Shown: positions 25,139 through 35,081, numbered from the stretch's first letter. The stretch is 64,000 bases of DNA from RECM01 sp047921215 (GCA_047921215.1 JBLRWO010000021.1:1-64000); one strand, 5' to 3'. Notes: a model not told the origin generated them from the sequence alone. A program made the numbers and translations.

Positions 25139-25735
25139 ATGGCTGATCTGTTTTCGATCGAGTTAATGAGGCGGATTCGTAACGACGATCCGGCAGCTTT
25201 GCGATCGCTGTTCGATAAATGGTATACACCTTTGTGCAGGCATGCCCTGATATTTGTGGGAGATGAACATACAGCCGAAGATATCGTTCAGGAGTTGTTT
25301 GTAAAAATTTGGACTCAGCGAAAAGACATGCTGATTGAAAAATCGGTAGGCAGCTATCTTCACAGATCGGTACGCAATAAATGTTTGAACCACATCAGAG
25401 ACTATGACAAACGGTTTGTACATGATGCAGATCCCGATAGCCACCCTGCCGAGGAAATCTCTGACGATGAGGACGAAACCATGATGAAGTTATATGCACT
25501 GGCACTTGAGGGTATTCTCGAACTCCCTGAGCGTTGCCGGGTAATTTTCAACATGAGCCGGCAGCCGGGTATGACAAACCGTAAACTTGCCGAGGTGCTG
25601 AACCTGTCAATCAAAACCATCGAAAACCAGAATACAATCGCGCTAAGGAAACTCCGCTCGAAACTGGGCCCCCACCTCGACAAAATCCTGCATGTGGGTG
25701 TGTTCATCATCGTAAATATTTTTTCTTGGGGGTAG
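25139..25735 (+). CDS. ECF RNA polymerase sigma factor of the Bacteroidota FecI-like type
   Basis: A 198-residue sigma-70-family protein. Region 2 covers about 22-90 ('LRSLFDKWYTPLCRHALIFV', 'TAEDIVQELFVKIW', 'SYLHRSVRNKCLNHIRD') and region 4 about 125-180 ('ILELPERCRVIFNMSR', 'GMTNRKLAEVLNLSIKTIEN', 'ALRKLRSKL'). The C-terminus is hydrophobic ('HVGVFIIVNIFSWG'), as in many Bacteroidota PUL sigma factors. The anti-sigma factor FecR lies downstream at 27330 but, unusually, a GH30 gene sits between them. The stop codon overlaps the -35 box of the promoter at 25728. It is expected to be released from FecR when the SusC-type transporter loads its glycan. Confidence 0.93.
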   Translation: MADLFSIELMRRIRNDDPAALRSLFDKWYTPLCRHALIFVGDEHTAEDIVQELFVKIWTQRKDMLIEKSVGSYLHRSVRNKCLNHIRDYDKRFVHDADPDSHPAEEISDDEDETMMKLYALALEGILELPERCRVIFNMSRQPGMTNRKLAEVLNLSIKTIENQNTIALRKLRSKLGPHLDKILHVGVFIIVNIFSWG

Positions 25736-25754
25736 GTTCGTGCTGATGTGTCTT
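25728..25754 (+). promoter_or_regulatory. putative ECF-sigma promoter (copy 2)
   Basis: GGGGGTA (25728-25734), 14 bases, TGTCTT (25749-25754). It overlaps the sigma-factor stop codon TAG at 25733 and lies 38 bases ahead of the first GH30 gene. Same layout as the copies at 23704 and 27284. Confidence 0.7.
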
Positions 25755-25792
25755 TCTTTTAAAGACGCAGACACGCTTTAACCTCCCGGAAA

Positions 25793-27256
25793 ATGAACAG
25801 TATCAGACGAATCAGACGATATCCAGAAGTAATTGAGTGGTTTTTTATTGCGGCGGCGGTACTGCTTGCTACAGTCACATGGTTCGGTTGCCAAAACAAC
25901 TACGAATCGGATAACAAATCAATATCTGTCTGGATAACCACCTCCGACAAATCCATGCTTTTTGAGAATCAGGGTGAACAGATCCGGTTCAATGAAACGA
26001 CACAGCCTGTTCATGATAACCGTATGCCTGTAATTGGCGTAGACCCGTCGCAAACTTTCCAGGTGATGGACGGTTTCGGGTATACACTCACCGGAGGGAG
26101 TGCACTTTGGATTCATCAGATGGCAGATGAAGCCAGGGCGAATCTGTTGCATGAACTGTTTACTACTGCAGGGAATGGAATTGGCGTCAGCTATCTCCGG
26201 GTAAGTATCGGCGCCTCTGATCTCGACCCGTATGTTTTTTCCTACAGCGATCTGCCGGATGGGGAAACAGATCCGGATATGGAACAGTTCAACCTGAACC
26301 CCGACCGTGCATACCTCATTCCGGTACTCAGGGAAATCCTGTCCATAGCTCCGGATATCAAAATTCTGGGATCACCCTGGTCACCACCGGTTTGGATGAA
26401 GTCGAATAAGAATTCAATCGGTGGAACCCTGCTGCCGGAGTTTTACGATGCCTATGCCCTCTATTTCGTAAAGTATGTAACGGAGATGCGCGAAGAGGGC
26501 ATCCGGATCGATGCGATTACAGTGCAGAACGAACCCCTGCATCCGGGAAACAACCCAAGTATTCTCATGAAGGCTGCCGAACAGGCTGAATTTATTAAGA
26601 ATCACCTCGGACCTGCATTCGAAATGCATGCAATTGATACAAAAATAATCATATATGACCATAATCTGGACCGGATAGACTATCCTCTCGAAATACTGGC
26701 CGATCCCGATGCCCGCAAATATATAGATGGGACGGCATTCCACCTTTACGGAGGTATTATTGATTCAATGAGTGTGCTCCACGAGAAGCATCCGGATAAG
26801 AATCTATACTTTACCGAGCAATGGATCGGCGGGAACAGTGATTTCCGGGATAACCTGCCCTGGCACATGGAAAACCTGATTATTGGTGCACCACGAAACT
26901 GGAGTCGAACCGTACTGGAATGGAATCTTGCCGCGAACCCAGAATTGCAGCCCCACACACCGGGCGGATGTTCACTGTGCCTGGGTGCTGTTACTATAGA
27001 TGGTGATGTGGTAACGCGGAATGATGCCTATTACATTATTGCACATGCCTCCAAATTTGTGCGGCCGGGTTCTGTCAGAATTCATTCAGACATGGCAGAA
27101 AATCTGCAGAATGTTGCTTTTTTGACACCGGAAGGCCGTCACGTGCTGATCGTTTTCAATCAGGAGGAACGTGCACTTACATTTGGCATAGAATGCGGCG
27201 ATATGACTGCAATGACCGAAATTCCGGCAAGGAGTGCTGCAACCTATGTCTGGTAA
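25793..27256 (+). CDS. GH30-family glycoside hydrolase
   Basis: A 487-residue clan A (TIM-barrel plus side beta domain) hydrolase of the glucosylceramidase/GH30 family. After a leader ('WFFIAAAVLLATVTWFGCQN', lipoprotein-like Cys about 33), the barrel shows 'FQVMDGFGYTLTGGSALWIH', 'YLRVSIGASDLDPYVFSYSD', 'ILGSPWSPPVWMKSN', the acid/base Glu247 in 'ITVQNEPLHPG' and the nucleophile Glu342 in 'LYFTEQWIGG'. Characterised relatives cleave beta-1,6-glucans or act as exo-beta-1,6-glucosidases. Export to the outer membrane surface or periplasm is likely. It has its own ECF-type promoter and splits the sigma and fecR genes. Substrate is inferred. Confidence 0.9.
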   Translation: MNSIRRIRRYPEVIEWFFIAAAVLLATVTWFGCQNNYESDNKSISVWITTSDKSMLFENQGEQIRFNETTQPVHDNRMPVIGVDPSQTFQVMDGFGYTLTGGSALWIHQMADEARANLLHELFTTAGNGIGVSYLRVSIGASDLDPYVFSYSDLPDGETDPDMEQFNLNPDRAYLIPVLREILSIAPDIKILGSPWSPPVWMKSNKNSIGGTLLPEFYDAYALYFVKYVTEMREEGIRIDAITVQNEPLHPGNNPSILMKAAEQAEFIKNHLGPAFEMHAIDTKIIIYDHNLDRIDYPLEILADPDARKYIDGTAFHLYGGIIDSMSVLHEKHPDKNLYFTEQWIGGNSDFRDNLPWHMENLIIGAPRNWSRTVLEWNLAANPELQPHTPGGCSLCLGAVTIDGDVVTRNDAYYIIAHASKFVRPGSVRIHSDMAENLQNVAFLTPEGRHVLIVFNQEERALTFGIECGDMTAMTEIPARSAATYVW

Positions 27257-27283
27257 AGCTTAAAAGATACCATAAAAGTGTTT

Positions 27284-27310
27284 GGGGGTACGGCGTCTGA
27301 GCAGTGTCCT
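27284..27310 (+). promoter_or_regulatory. putative ECF-sigma promoter (copy 3)
   Basis: GGGGGTA (27284-27290), 14 bases, TGTCCT (27305-27310), 19 bases ahead of the FecR start. Same boxes and spacing as at 23704 and 25728. It would make expression of fecR and the SusC/SusD genes autocatalytic once the sigma factor is free. Confidence 0.7.
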
Positions 27311-27329
27311 ACTTAAAATTTAAAATAAC

Positions 27330-28376
27330 ATGCCTGAAACAACACCCTGGAATTTAATATCATCGAATCTGCGTAATGAGGCTGGTGATGAAGAGAAAAA
27401 GGAGCTGAGTAAATGGCTCGCCGCAACGGACTCCAACCGGCAATTGTACACACAGATTAAAACAGCCTGGGACCTCTCTGCCGGCGATCATCATCATTTC
27501 AAACCGGATGAAGCCAAAGCATGGCAGAACATTTCAGAATCTGCAGGTCTTCAGATGCCCAGGGTGAAATACATTGCCCCTGCCTGTGGTAAAGGCGTGC
27601 GCGGCATGTACTCCAAACTGTATACACTACCGGTAATACGGTATGCGGCTGCTGTACTTCTCATTTCACTCCTTGGGTTGGCCGCGTATTGGATGACCGG
27701 GGGCGGTGGACATTCCGTGCCCCTAATGGTGGAAATTACAGTACCCCAGGGTCAGCAGCCATCATTCAAACTAGAGAACGGAGCGCAGATATGGCTGAAT
27801 TCCGGATCCACTATCAGGCAACTGGCTTCCGGCACGCCTGGCGAAACCAGATTGTACCTGATAGGTGAAGCCTTCATCGAAATGCCTGAAAACCGGTCAG
27901 GATCGCTTGTAGTGGCAACATCACACCTTGATGTAAAGGTGACCGGTACAGCGTTCAATGTGAGGGCTTATCCGGAAGAGGAGATGGTCGAAACCACTCT
28001 GGAAAGAGGGCAGGTCGAACTGCACATTACTGCACCGGGTCAAAAACGATCAGGTCCTTCAGTAATGCAGCCGGATCAGCGTGCTGTATTCAATAAAATA
28101 AATGATCAGCTTGAAATATCGGAAATTTCGACATTCGAGTATACGGCGTGGAAAAACGGCATCCTGGCATTCCGCAATATCACATTTGCAGAACTGGTAA
28201 GCCGTCTGGAAAAATGGTTTGATGTGGAAATCACATTCGACGCCGGGCAATTTGCGGACGTTCGTTTTAGTGGTGTCTACAGAAACAGGGAAAATATTAC
28301 CCAGGTACTGGAAAGCGTCCGGATTATCACACCTTTCGAGTACCGGGTTGAAAACAATACCATCATTATCGAATAA
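27330..28376 (+). CDS. FecR family anti-sigma factor
   Basis: A 348-residue inner-membrane regulator. The cytoplasmic N-terminus (residues 1-95, 'EKKELSKWLAATDSNRQLYT') holds the sigma factor. One helix follows (about 102-122, 'VIRYAAAVLLISLLGLAAYW'). The periplasmic FecR domain shows 'ITVPQGQQPSFKLENGAQIW', 'LNSGSTIRQLAS', 'LIGEAFIEMPENR', 'LDVKVTGTAFNVRAYPEEE' and the C-terminal DUF4974-type part 'ILAFRNITFAELVSRLEKWF'. That last domain touches the STN domain of the SusC protein encoded next. Together they form a trans-envelope signalling relay. Confidence 0.94.
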   Translation: MPETTPWNLISSNLRNEAGDEEKKELSKWLAATDSNRQLYTQIKTAWDLSAGDHHHFKPDEAKAWQNISESAGLQMPRVKYIAPACGKGVRGMYSKLYTLPVIRYAAAVLLISLLGLAAYWMTGGGGHSVPLMVEITVPQGQQPSFKLENGAQIWLNSGSTIRQLASGTPGETRLYLIGEAFIEMPENRSGSLVVATSHLDVKVTGTAFNVRAYPEEEMVETTLERGQVELHITAPGQKRSGPSVMQPDQRAVFNKINDQLEISEISTFEYTAWKNGILAFRNITFAELVSRLEKWFDVEITFDAGQFADVRFSGVYRNRENITQVLESVRIITPFEYRVENNTIIIE

Positions 28377-28529
28377 CCAAATAAGACGAAACGGGCAGCC
28401 CTCACAAGCGCACGCAGAGTCTTCAATAAATTTTTATCGGCCTGGAAGGGCTTCCAGTGATAATACCAGAGGCACCGGCCCGACCGAAACCACAACTGCC
28501 AGCATATTCCAAAACTAACGAAAACGGCC

Positions 28530-31500
28530 ATGACGAAACAAAATAAAACCGCGTTGTCACCATCCCGATGCAACTGTTTATTCCTGATAATAATGTCGGG
28601 AGTAATGATGATCCTGTTCATGTTTCAGGGTGCCACAGATGTGTATTCGCAAAATTCTGAAGTGACCTACCTTGGCAGACAGGACACCTCCGGCGAAGTC
28701 GTGAAGACAGGTGTAACTATCCGGCGACAACAGATTGGTCTTGTCTCCGTTCTGCGAATGATCGAAGAACAGACCGATTTCAGTATCATCTACAGGGATA
28801 TCGATATCGACAATTCTGTACTGGTGGACATGAATGTACAAGCGGCAGAAGTTTCGGATGTGCTGAACCAGCTTTTCGACGGGCAGGTGAACGAATTTAC
28901 CATATTTGGCAGGATAATTGTTATAACAAGTAACAGGCAGTCAAGTGCCAGGTCATCATCACGGCATGAAGTGCAGCAGATACACCGTATTACCGGCCGC
29001 GTTACCGATTCAGCCACCGGCGAGTCACTAATCGGGGCAACCATCACCATCAGGGGTACAACTCTGGGTACATCAACCAATGTGGACGGTGAATTCAGTC
29101 TGGATATACCATCGCCGGAATCGGTAATCGTGGTTTCCTATGTAGGGTATGTAACACAGGAAATCAATGTGGATGGGCGGACCGAGCTTACTATCGCCCT
29201 TGTGGAGGAGTTGTTCTGGCTCGACGGAGTGGTTGTTGTCGGATACGGCACACAGCGCGTGGGTGACATCTCTTCCTCGGTTACCACAGTAAATGTTGAC
29301 CGCGTCGGAGAGCGGCCGATCACAGATGTGGCACAGGCGATTCAGGGGAAAGCGGCGGGTGTGCAGGTTATTCAACCATCCGGTAAACCGGGAACCGCAT
29401 TATCCGTTCGGATTCGTGGTTCCACTTCTGTGCAGGCCGGCAATGAGCCATTGTATGTGGTTGATGGTGTGCCCATGACTAACATCCAGTCGCTGAACCC
29501 GCGGGATGTCGAGTCGCTTCAGATACTAAAAGATGCTTCATCGGCTGCCATTTACGGGTCACGGGCGGCAAACGGGGTGGTGCTTATCACCACGAAGCGA
29601 GGGATTTCGGGTATGCCCAGGGTCAGATTCAGTTCCACGGTCGGTTTTTCAGACCTGAAACTTGGCATAGACGCACTGAATACGGAACAATACCGGGAAA
29701 TGATGTCGGAAATTTACGGGCCGGGTACTGTTCCGGATTCCTACAGCCATTACACCAACTGGATGGATAAAACGTTCGGTACCGGCGTCTATCAGGATTA
29801 TCAGATATCGGCATCGGGCGGAACGGATCTTCTCCGATATTATCTGTCAGTTGCCTATCTGAATCAGGATGGAATCGTAAACCCGGCATCTACCGACAGG
29901 TTCAACTTCCGCATAAATCTTGATAATCAGGTGCTGAATTGGTTGAAGGTTTCGACCAATCTGTCGTACACCAAACGCGACCGCCGGGACGCTGAAGATA
30001 ATATGGGTGTTGCCCGTGGGGGGATTATTCTAAGTGCAATCAATACGCCACCATTTCTCGATGTATGGAACCCCGATCCGAACTTCAGCGGTCAGTTCAT
30101 GGCGAACCCCTACCAGCCATCCTGGGAAAATCCGCTGGCATATATGTCGCGGGCGGGGTGGGACCGTGGAAACCGGCTCACTGGTAATCTCATCTCTGAT
30201 ATTTCCCTGCTTGAAAACCTGACGTTCAGAACAAATTTCGGTATCGACTATGACAATTGGAACTGGTATCAGTTCATTGACCCGATTCAAACATCGTACG
30301 GAAGACAGGAAAACGGGCGTGCGACAGATAACCAGAACAGCAACTTCAACTGGCTTCTCGAGAACACTGCCAATTACAGGGTAGATGTCGGGGAACACAG
30401 TTTCGGTGCTCTGGCAGGAATGACCCTGCAACACAATTTGTGGGATCTGAAGTACATCACAGTCCGCGACTTCCCGGACAATACATCCGTGAAGACACTG
30501 AATGTTGCCAATCAGATTGAAAACGCCGGAACAGTACAATCAGAATGGTCGCTGATGTCGTACCTGGGCCGTTTCACCTATAATTATCAAAGCAAATACC
30601 TGCTTACATCAACTATGAGGTACGATGGTTCTTCAAAGCTTGCCGAAGGAAACCGCTGGGGAATGTTTCCGTCGGTATCGGTGGCATGGCGAATTTCCGG
30701 TGAACCATTTATGCAGAATGCAACAATGATCACAGATCTTAAACTCCGGGCGGGATTGGGAAAGACCGGAAATCAGGAGGGGATTTCCGATTACGCGGCG
30801 TACGGACTTTTCTCTACAAACCGGATCCCTCCGACGCAACCGCTTTCCGGCCCGGCCATGCAGCGAGTCACTTTTGAAAATGAGGACCTGAGGTGGGAAA
30901 CTACCACTCAGACCAACATTGGAGTCGACTTGCTGCTGTTCGACGGACGTCTTGGTTTTACGGCTGATGCCTATTATAAAAAGACAACAGATCTGCTGCT
31001 GAACGTGCTTGTACCACAGATCGGTGCGGCAAACTACATCACACGCAATGATGGTGAGATGGAAAATCGTGGTCTTGAATTCTCAATTTCCACAGTGAAC
31101 CTCGACAGCAGGGTAAAATGGAATTCTGATTTCAACATCTCGTTCAACCGCAACGAGGTAACGAAACTCGGGTTGAATCAGGTTTATGATTTCGCTGAGA
31201 TCTATTCCAATACCCAGACCGTAATCCGGATTGAGCCGGGTATGTCGCTTGGTACGTTCTTTGGCTATATCGCAGATGGCGTCGATCCGGAAACTGGTAT
31301 GATGATGTACCGTGATGTTGACGGATCAGGTACACTGACCGCAGCCGACCGGACGGTGATTGGTAACGCTCAACCCGATTTCGTATTCGGTTTTACGAAT
31401 GAAGTGCGCTATGCCGGGTTTGAATTCCTGGTATTTCTGCAGGGATCCTACGGAAACGATATTTACAATGCATCGCGTATCGACAGTGAGGGCATGTTCG

Positions 31501-31868
31501 ACCATAAAAACCAGTCGACAAATGTATTGAAACGCTGGAGAACCCCCGGTGATATCACAAGCATACCACGGGCTACCAGCGATATGTCGAATGTGCGCAA
31601 CTCTTCACGGTTTGTCGAAGACGGATCCTATCTGAGGGTTAAAACCGTAACCCTGTCGTATGCATTGAACCGGAGGTTCATCAACCGGTTCGGGATGAAC
31701 AACATGAATGTTTTTGCAACCGCACAAAACCTCTTTACCCTCACAAATTACAGTGGTTTCGATCCCGAGGTGAATGCGTACGGCACCAGCAACGTAGCAC
31801 TGGGTGTGGATTATGGTACCTATCCGCAGTCCCGGACCATCATTTTCGGTGTAAATATTGAATTTTAA
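28530..31868 (+). CDS. SusC/RagA-family TonB-dependent outer membrane transporter with STN signalling domain
   Basis: A 1112-residue outer-membrane importer. Order: signal peptide ('MMILFMFQGATDVYSQ'), STN domain (about 60-125, 'IGLVSVLRMIEEQTDFSIIY', 'LNQLFDGQVNEFTIFG') for contact with FecR, carboxypeptidase-regulatory-like domain (150-230, 'ITGRVTDSATGESLIGATIT'), a TonB-box-like 'LDGVVVVGYGTQ', plug ('VQVIQPSGKPGTALSVRIRG', 'PLYVVDGVPM', 'ILKDASSAAIYGSRAANGVV') and the C-terminal beta-barrel ending 'TIIFGVNIEF' with terminal Phe. It would take up oligosaccharides captured by the SusD partner, whose gene starts 12 bases downstream. Confidence 0.96.
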   Translation: MTKQNKTALSPSRCNCLFLIIMSGVMMILFMFQGATDVYSQNSEVTYLGRQDTSGEVVKTGVTIRRQQIGLVSVLRMIEEQTDFSIIYRDIDIDNSVLVDMNVQAAEVSDVLNQLFDGQVNEFTIFGRIIVITSNRQSSARSSSRHEVQQIHRITGRVTDSATGESLIGATITIRGTTLGTSTNVDGEFSLDIPSPESVIVVSYVGYVTQEINVDGRTELTIALVEELFWLDGVVVVGYGTQRVGDISSSVTTVNVDRVGERPITDVAQAIQGKAAGVQVIQPSGKPGTALSVRIRGSTSVQAGNEPLYVVDGVPMTNIQSLNPRDVESLQILKDASSAAIYGSRAANGVVLITTKRGISGMPRVRFSSTVGFSDLKLGIDALNTEQYREMMSEIYGPGTVPDSYSHYTNWMDKTFGTGVYQDYQISASGGTDLLRYYLSVAYLNQDGIVNPASTDRFNFRINLDNQVLNWLKVSTNLSYTKRDRRDAEDNMGVARGGIILSAINTPPFLDVWNPDPNFSGQFMANPYQPSWENPLAYMSRAGWDRGNRLTGNLISDISLLENLTFRTNFGIDYDNWNWYQFIDPIQTSYGRQENGRATDNQNSNFNWLLENTANYRVDVGEHSFGALAGMTLQHNLWDLKYITVRDFPDNTSVKTLNVANQIENAGTVQSEWSLMSYLGRFTYNYQSKYLLTSTMRYDGSSKLAEGNRWGMFPSVSVAWRISGEPFMQNATMITDLKLRAGLGKTGNQEGISDYAAYGLFSTNRIPPTQPLSGPAMQRVTFENEDLRWETTTQTNIGVDLLLFDGRLGFTADAYYKKTTDLLLNVLVPQIGAANYITRNDGEMENRGLEFSISTVNLDSRVKWNSDFNISFNRNEVTKLGLNQVYDFAEIYSNTQTVIRIEPGMSLGTFFGYIADGVDPETGMMMYRDVDGSGTLTAADRTVIGNAQPDFVFGFTNEVRYAGFEFLVFLQGSYGNDIYNASRIDSEGMFDHKNQSTNVLKRWRTPGDITSIPRATSDMSNVRNSSRFVEDGSYLRVKTVTLSYALNRRFINRFGMNNMNVFATAQNLFTLTNYSGFDPEVNAYGTSNVALGVDYGTYPQSRTIIFGVNIEF

Positions 31869-31880
31869 TCCATTCCAGCT

Positions 31881-33344
31881 ATGAAAGCATCCATCCTGCA
31901 TTTTATCGTACTGCTTCTGTTTGCAGTGCCGTTTATGACCTCGTGTGAAAATTTTCTCTCGAATGAGCCCCGGTCATCGTATTCGAATGAGTCACTTGGG
32001 GTGAATGAGGGCGATCTCGATGAGAAGGTCTATACCGCCAACGAGATTGAAGGCCTGCTTAGCGGTGCCTATGGCGACTTTAAATCCGAGTATTATCAAC
32101 TCGATTACTATCTTATCGGTGAGGCACAGTCCGACAATGCACATGCCGGAGCCGATAACCCGAATATGTTTGAGGTAGAGGAATGGCGACTGTCTGCTAC
32201 AAATCAGCTGGTAAGCCGCGACTGGGGTTACCTGTATGGCATGGTGTCTAAAACCAATACAGTGATTCAGCACATAGGGAATGTTCAGGGCCTTTCTGAT
32301 GAACAGCGAAGCAGGATATTGGGTGAAGCCAGTTTCATACGGGCGTGGGCATATTTCGATATAGTACGGCTGTGGAAGAATGTACCGATCATAACGAGGG
32401 ATGTCTCCGGTATCAACGCCAGGAATATCGAAGAGGTATATGGGATCCTGTATCCTGAATCAAGTACTGCAGAAGAGGTTTATGAACTGATTTTATCCGA
32501 TCTCGATATCGCGCTTACTCGGGTACGTACTTCGGCACCCGACAAGGGATATGCCACACGTGGCGCGGTTTTGGGCCTGCTGGCAAGGGTACACGCCGAA
32601 CTGGGCAACTGGAATGAGGTGATCGGTCTTTCACAGCAGGTTATGTCGGGCGGGTATTCGTTATTGCCGGACTATGAATCGCTCTGGAATGGATCGGTTG
32701 AAAATTCAAGTGAATCTATTTTTGAAGTGAACTATTATAACTGGGATACTGGCGGTAATTGGGGCGTTTTCATGTTCCGTGGTACAGATTGGAAAAAATT
32801 CAATACACCGTCGTACAATCTGGTGTCCGCGTTCCAGGAGGCAGGAGATAATGTCCGCCTGGAATCGTCTATCGAATTCCGGAATGTTACCGGTGTCTGG
32901 ACCGACCGCCACTGGAACACAGCCAATTATCCGTTTATGAACAAATACCGAAATGAGACCGGTTCACAGAATTATATTCTGATACGGCTCGCCGATATCA
33001 TGCTACTGAAGGCCGAAGCCCATGCAAACCTGGGTCAGACCCAGGATGCCATGAACCTTGTTAACAATGTAAGAGCCCGGGTCGGGCTGGGGAATATATC
33101 GGCTTCCAGCAAAGAACAGGCGCTGGAACTGGTACTCAGGGAAAGGCGGCTTGAACTGGCTTTCGAAGGCCAGCGCTATTTCGACCTGAAACGGTCGGGA
33201 CGCGCACTCGAAATAATGAGTAATCAGCAGAACCAGCTTGGCCTTGACTTGAACTACAATATCGTGGACTATGCCCTAACCTGGCCTATACCTCAATCCG
33301 AACTCGACAAAAATCCCCGGTTACTCCAGAATTTCGGTTATTGA
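31881..33344 (+). CDS. SusD/RagB-family nutrient-binding lipoprotein
   Basis: A 487-residue surface lipoprotein that forms the lid of the SusC transporter. The leader 'LLLFAVPFMTSCENFL' has a lipobox at TSC. The family pattern is clear: 'NEIEGLLSGAYGDF', 'LGEASFIRAWAYFDIVRLWK' (the TPR helix), 'GYATRGAVLGLLARVHAELG', and near the end 'NYILIRLADIMLLKAEAHAN', 'VRARVGLGNISASSKEQALE', 'LVLRERRLELAFEGQRYFDL'. It ends 'WPIPQSELDKNPRLLQNFGY', the usual finish. Glycan specificity cannot be read from sequence; the neighbouring GH30 and GH3 enzymes point to a beta-glucan. Confidence 0.96.
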   Translation: MKASILHFIVLLLFAVPFMTSCENFLSNEPRSSYSNESLGVNEGDLDEKVYTANEIEGLLSGAYGDFKSEYYQLDYYLIGEAQSDNAHAGADNPNMFEVEEWRLSATNQLVSRDWGYLYGMVSKTNTVIQHIGNVQGLSDEQRSRILGEASFIRAWAYFDIVRLWKNVPIITRDVSGINARNIEEVYGILYPESSTAEEVYELILSDLDIALTRVRTSAPDKGYATRGAVLGLLARVHAELGNWNEVIGLSQQVMSGGYSLLPDYESLWNGSVENSSESIFEVNYYNWDTGGNWGVFMFRGTDWKKFNTPSYNLVSAFQEAGDNVRLESSIEFRNVTGVWTDRHWNTANYPFMNKYRNETGSQNYILIRLADIMLLKAEAHANLGQTQDAMNLVNNVRARVGLGNISASSKEQALELVLRERRLELAFEGQRYFDLKRSGRALEIMSNQQNQLGLDLNYNIVDYALTWPIPQSELDKNPRLLQNFGY

Positions 33345-33547
33345 TGCATTAATAAGAAACTGCCGGATTAAACCGCGGTGCTGATCATTATATGGACTTT
33401 GATTACTTGCTGTAATTGGCTACCGATGATCTTCCTTCCAGCTAATCTATACCTATGGGTGATCTTCCCTCTGGCAGTAGAATAAATTATCCGGTCAGAT
33501 CACGGATTTAGAAATAGTATTCTTCAGAATTCAATAAAAAAAGAATA

Positions 33548-35032
33548 ATGAACCGGAATCAAAAAATTCCTGATATAAAGAGAAAACGTCTAAACAGATC
33601 TCATTTGATCATCCTGTTCGCTGTGCTTTGCCTGGTGAGCGGTCTGCATGCTTGTAGCGACTCACCCGTGAATGGAGGGAACGGTGACCCGGACATCGAT
33701 CCTCCGATAAACGGTGATGTCGATGTATACCTGACAACTGGAAACCGGCTGGTGCTATTCGACAGGCAAAACTCGTTCGATTTTTCCGACAGCCCTGCAG
33801 GTGTTACGATAACAATTGATGAAACAGAGGTATTTCAGCCGGTGACCGGATTTGGTGCCGCGATGACGGGTTCATCGGCTTACCTGATAACACGTATGGA
33901 GGCATCAGCCCGGACGGCGCTGCTCGAAGAACTGTTCGACCCCGAAGAGGGGATCGGCATTTCCAACATCCGACTCACCATCGGCGCATCCGATTTTTCG
34001 CTCGGTAACTATTCCTACTGCGATGAAGAGGGGATCGAAAATTTCGCTATTCCCGCTACCGACCGGCGCGATCTGATCCCTCTGATGAAGGAAATACTCA
34101 GTATCTCTCCCGATCTGTGGATAATGGCCAGCCCATGGAGCGCCCCCGCATGGATGAAAACCAGCGGCACGATGAATGGAGGCCGTCTGAAACATGAACA
34201 TTTCGACGATTTCGCTCTCTACCTGAAATTGTATGTGGAAGCCTTCGAAGCCGAGGGCATTCCGATTAATGCCATCACCATTCAGAATGAACCGCTCCAT
34301 GAAACCGGAGGGTATCCTACTATGTTTATGCCGTGGGAGGACCAGAATGTATTCATCCGCGACCATCTCGGCCCGCTTTTCGCATCATCGGGAATCGATA
34401 CAAAGATTATTATTTACGACCATAACTGGGACAATTACCAGTATCCAATAAATATCCTGAACGACCAGGAAACCCGGCGGTTTGTAGACGGATCGGCTTT
34501 CCACGGTTACGGCGGGAATGTCGGGCAGATGTCGAATGTGTCGGATGTGCACCCGGACAAGGCGCTCTATTTTACGGAGATTTCGGGGGGTGGCTGGGCG
34601 ACCGGCTTCTGGCCGAATATCACCTGGAATATCGACAACATTTTCTTCGGAACCATGCGCAACAATTCACAGAATGTAATCCTGTGGAACCTGGCACTCG
34701 ATGAGCAGGATGGTCCTAAGAACGGAGGTTGCCAGAATTGCCGCGGAGTGGTTACGATCCGGGGTAACGACGGGATTATCCGTAACGAAGAATATTATCT
34801 GCTTGCGCATCTTTCGAGGTTTATACGCCCCGGATACCGCCGTGTTAGTACAACAATAAATCAGGGAAACCTGAGCGCAATGGCATTCACCGGCGATGGG
34901 CCTGATGTTCTAGTGGTGATGAACAATACAGATTTTTCACAGCAGTTTCGTGTGACATCAGCTAAAGGTAATTTCATTTATACAATACCGGGCCAGGCTC
35001 TTGGAACGTTCATCTGGCAAAGTTCAGATTGA
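33548..35032 (+). CDS. second GH30-family glycoside hydrolase
   Basis: A 494-residue paralogue of the enzyme at 25793 with a lipoprotein-type leader ('LIILFAVLCLVSGLHAC', Cys about 37) and a Gly/Asp/Pro linker. Motifs: 'FQPVTGFGAAMTGSSAYLIT', 'IRLTIGASDFSLGNYSYCD', 'WIMASPWSAPAWMKTSGTMN', acid/base Glu248 ('ITIQNEPLHETGG') and nucleophile Glu344 ('LYFTEISGGGW'). It ends in the small beta domain 'IPGQALGTFIW'. The two GH30 copies have diverged, so they may divide endo and exo activities or different chain lengths. It lies about 200 bases after SusD and probably belongs to the same transcript. Confidence 0.9.
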   Translation: MNRNQKIPDIKRKRLNRSHLIILFAVLCLVSGLHACSDSPVNGGNGDPDIDPPINGDVDVYLTTGNRLVLFDRQNSFDFSDSPAGVTITIDETEVFQPVTGFGAAMTGSSAYLITRMEASARTALLEELFDPEEGIGISNIRLTIGASDFSLGNYSYCDEEGIENFAIPATDRRDLIPLMKEILSISPDLWIMASPWSAPAWMKTSGTMNGGRLKHEHFDDFALYLKLYVEAFEAEGIPINAITIQNEPLHETGGYPTMFMPWEDQNVFIRDHLGPLFASSGIDTKIIIYDHNWDNYQYPINILNDQETRRFVDGSAFHGYGGNVGQMSNVSDVHPDKALYFTEISGGGWATGFWPNITWNIDNIFFGTMRNNSQNVILWNLALDEQDGPKNGGCQNCRGVVTIRGNDGIIRNEEYYLLAHLSRFIRPGYRRVSTTINQGNLSAMAFTGDGPDVLVVMNNTDFSQQFRVTSAKGNFIYTIPGQALGTFIWQSSD

Positions 35033-35081
35033 CTCAGCCGAAGCATTGAAAAGTGCATAGAATTATTCATAATCATAAAAA

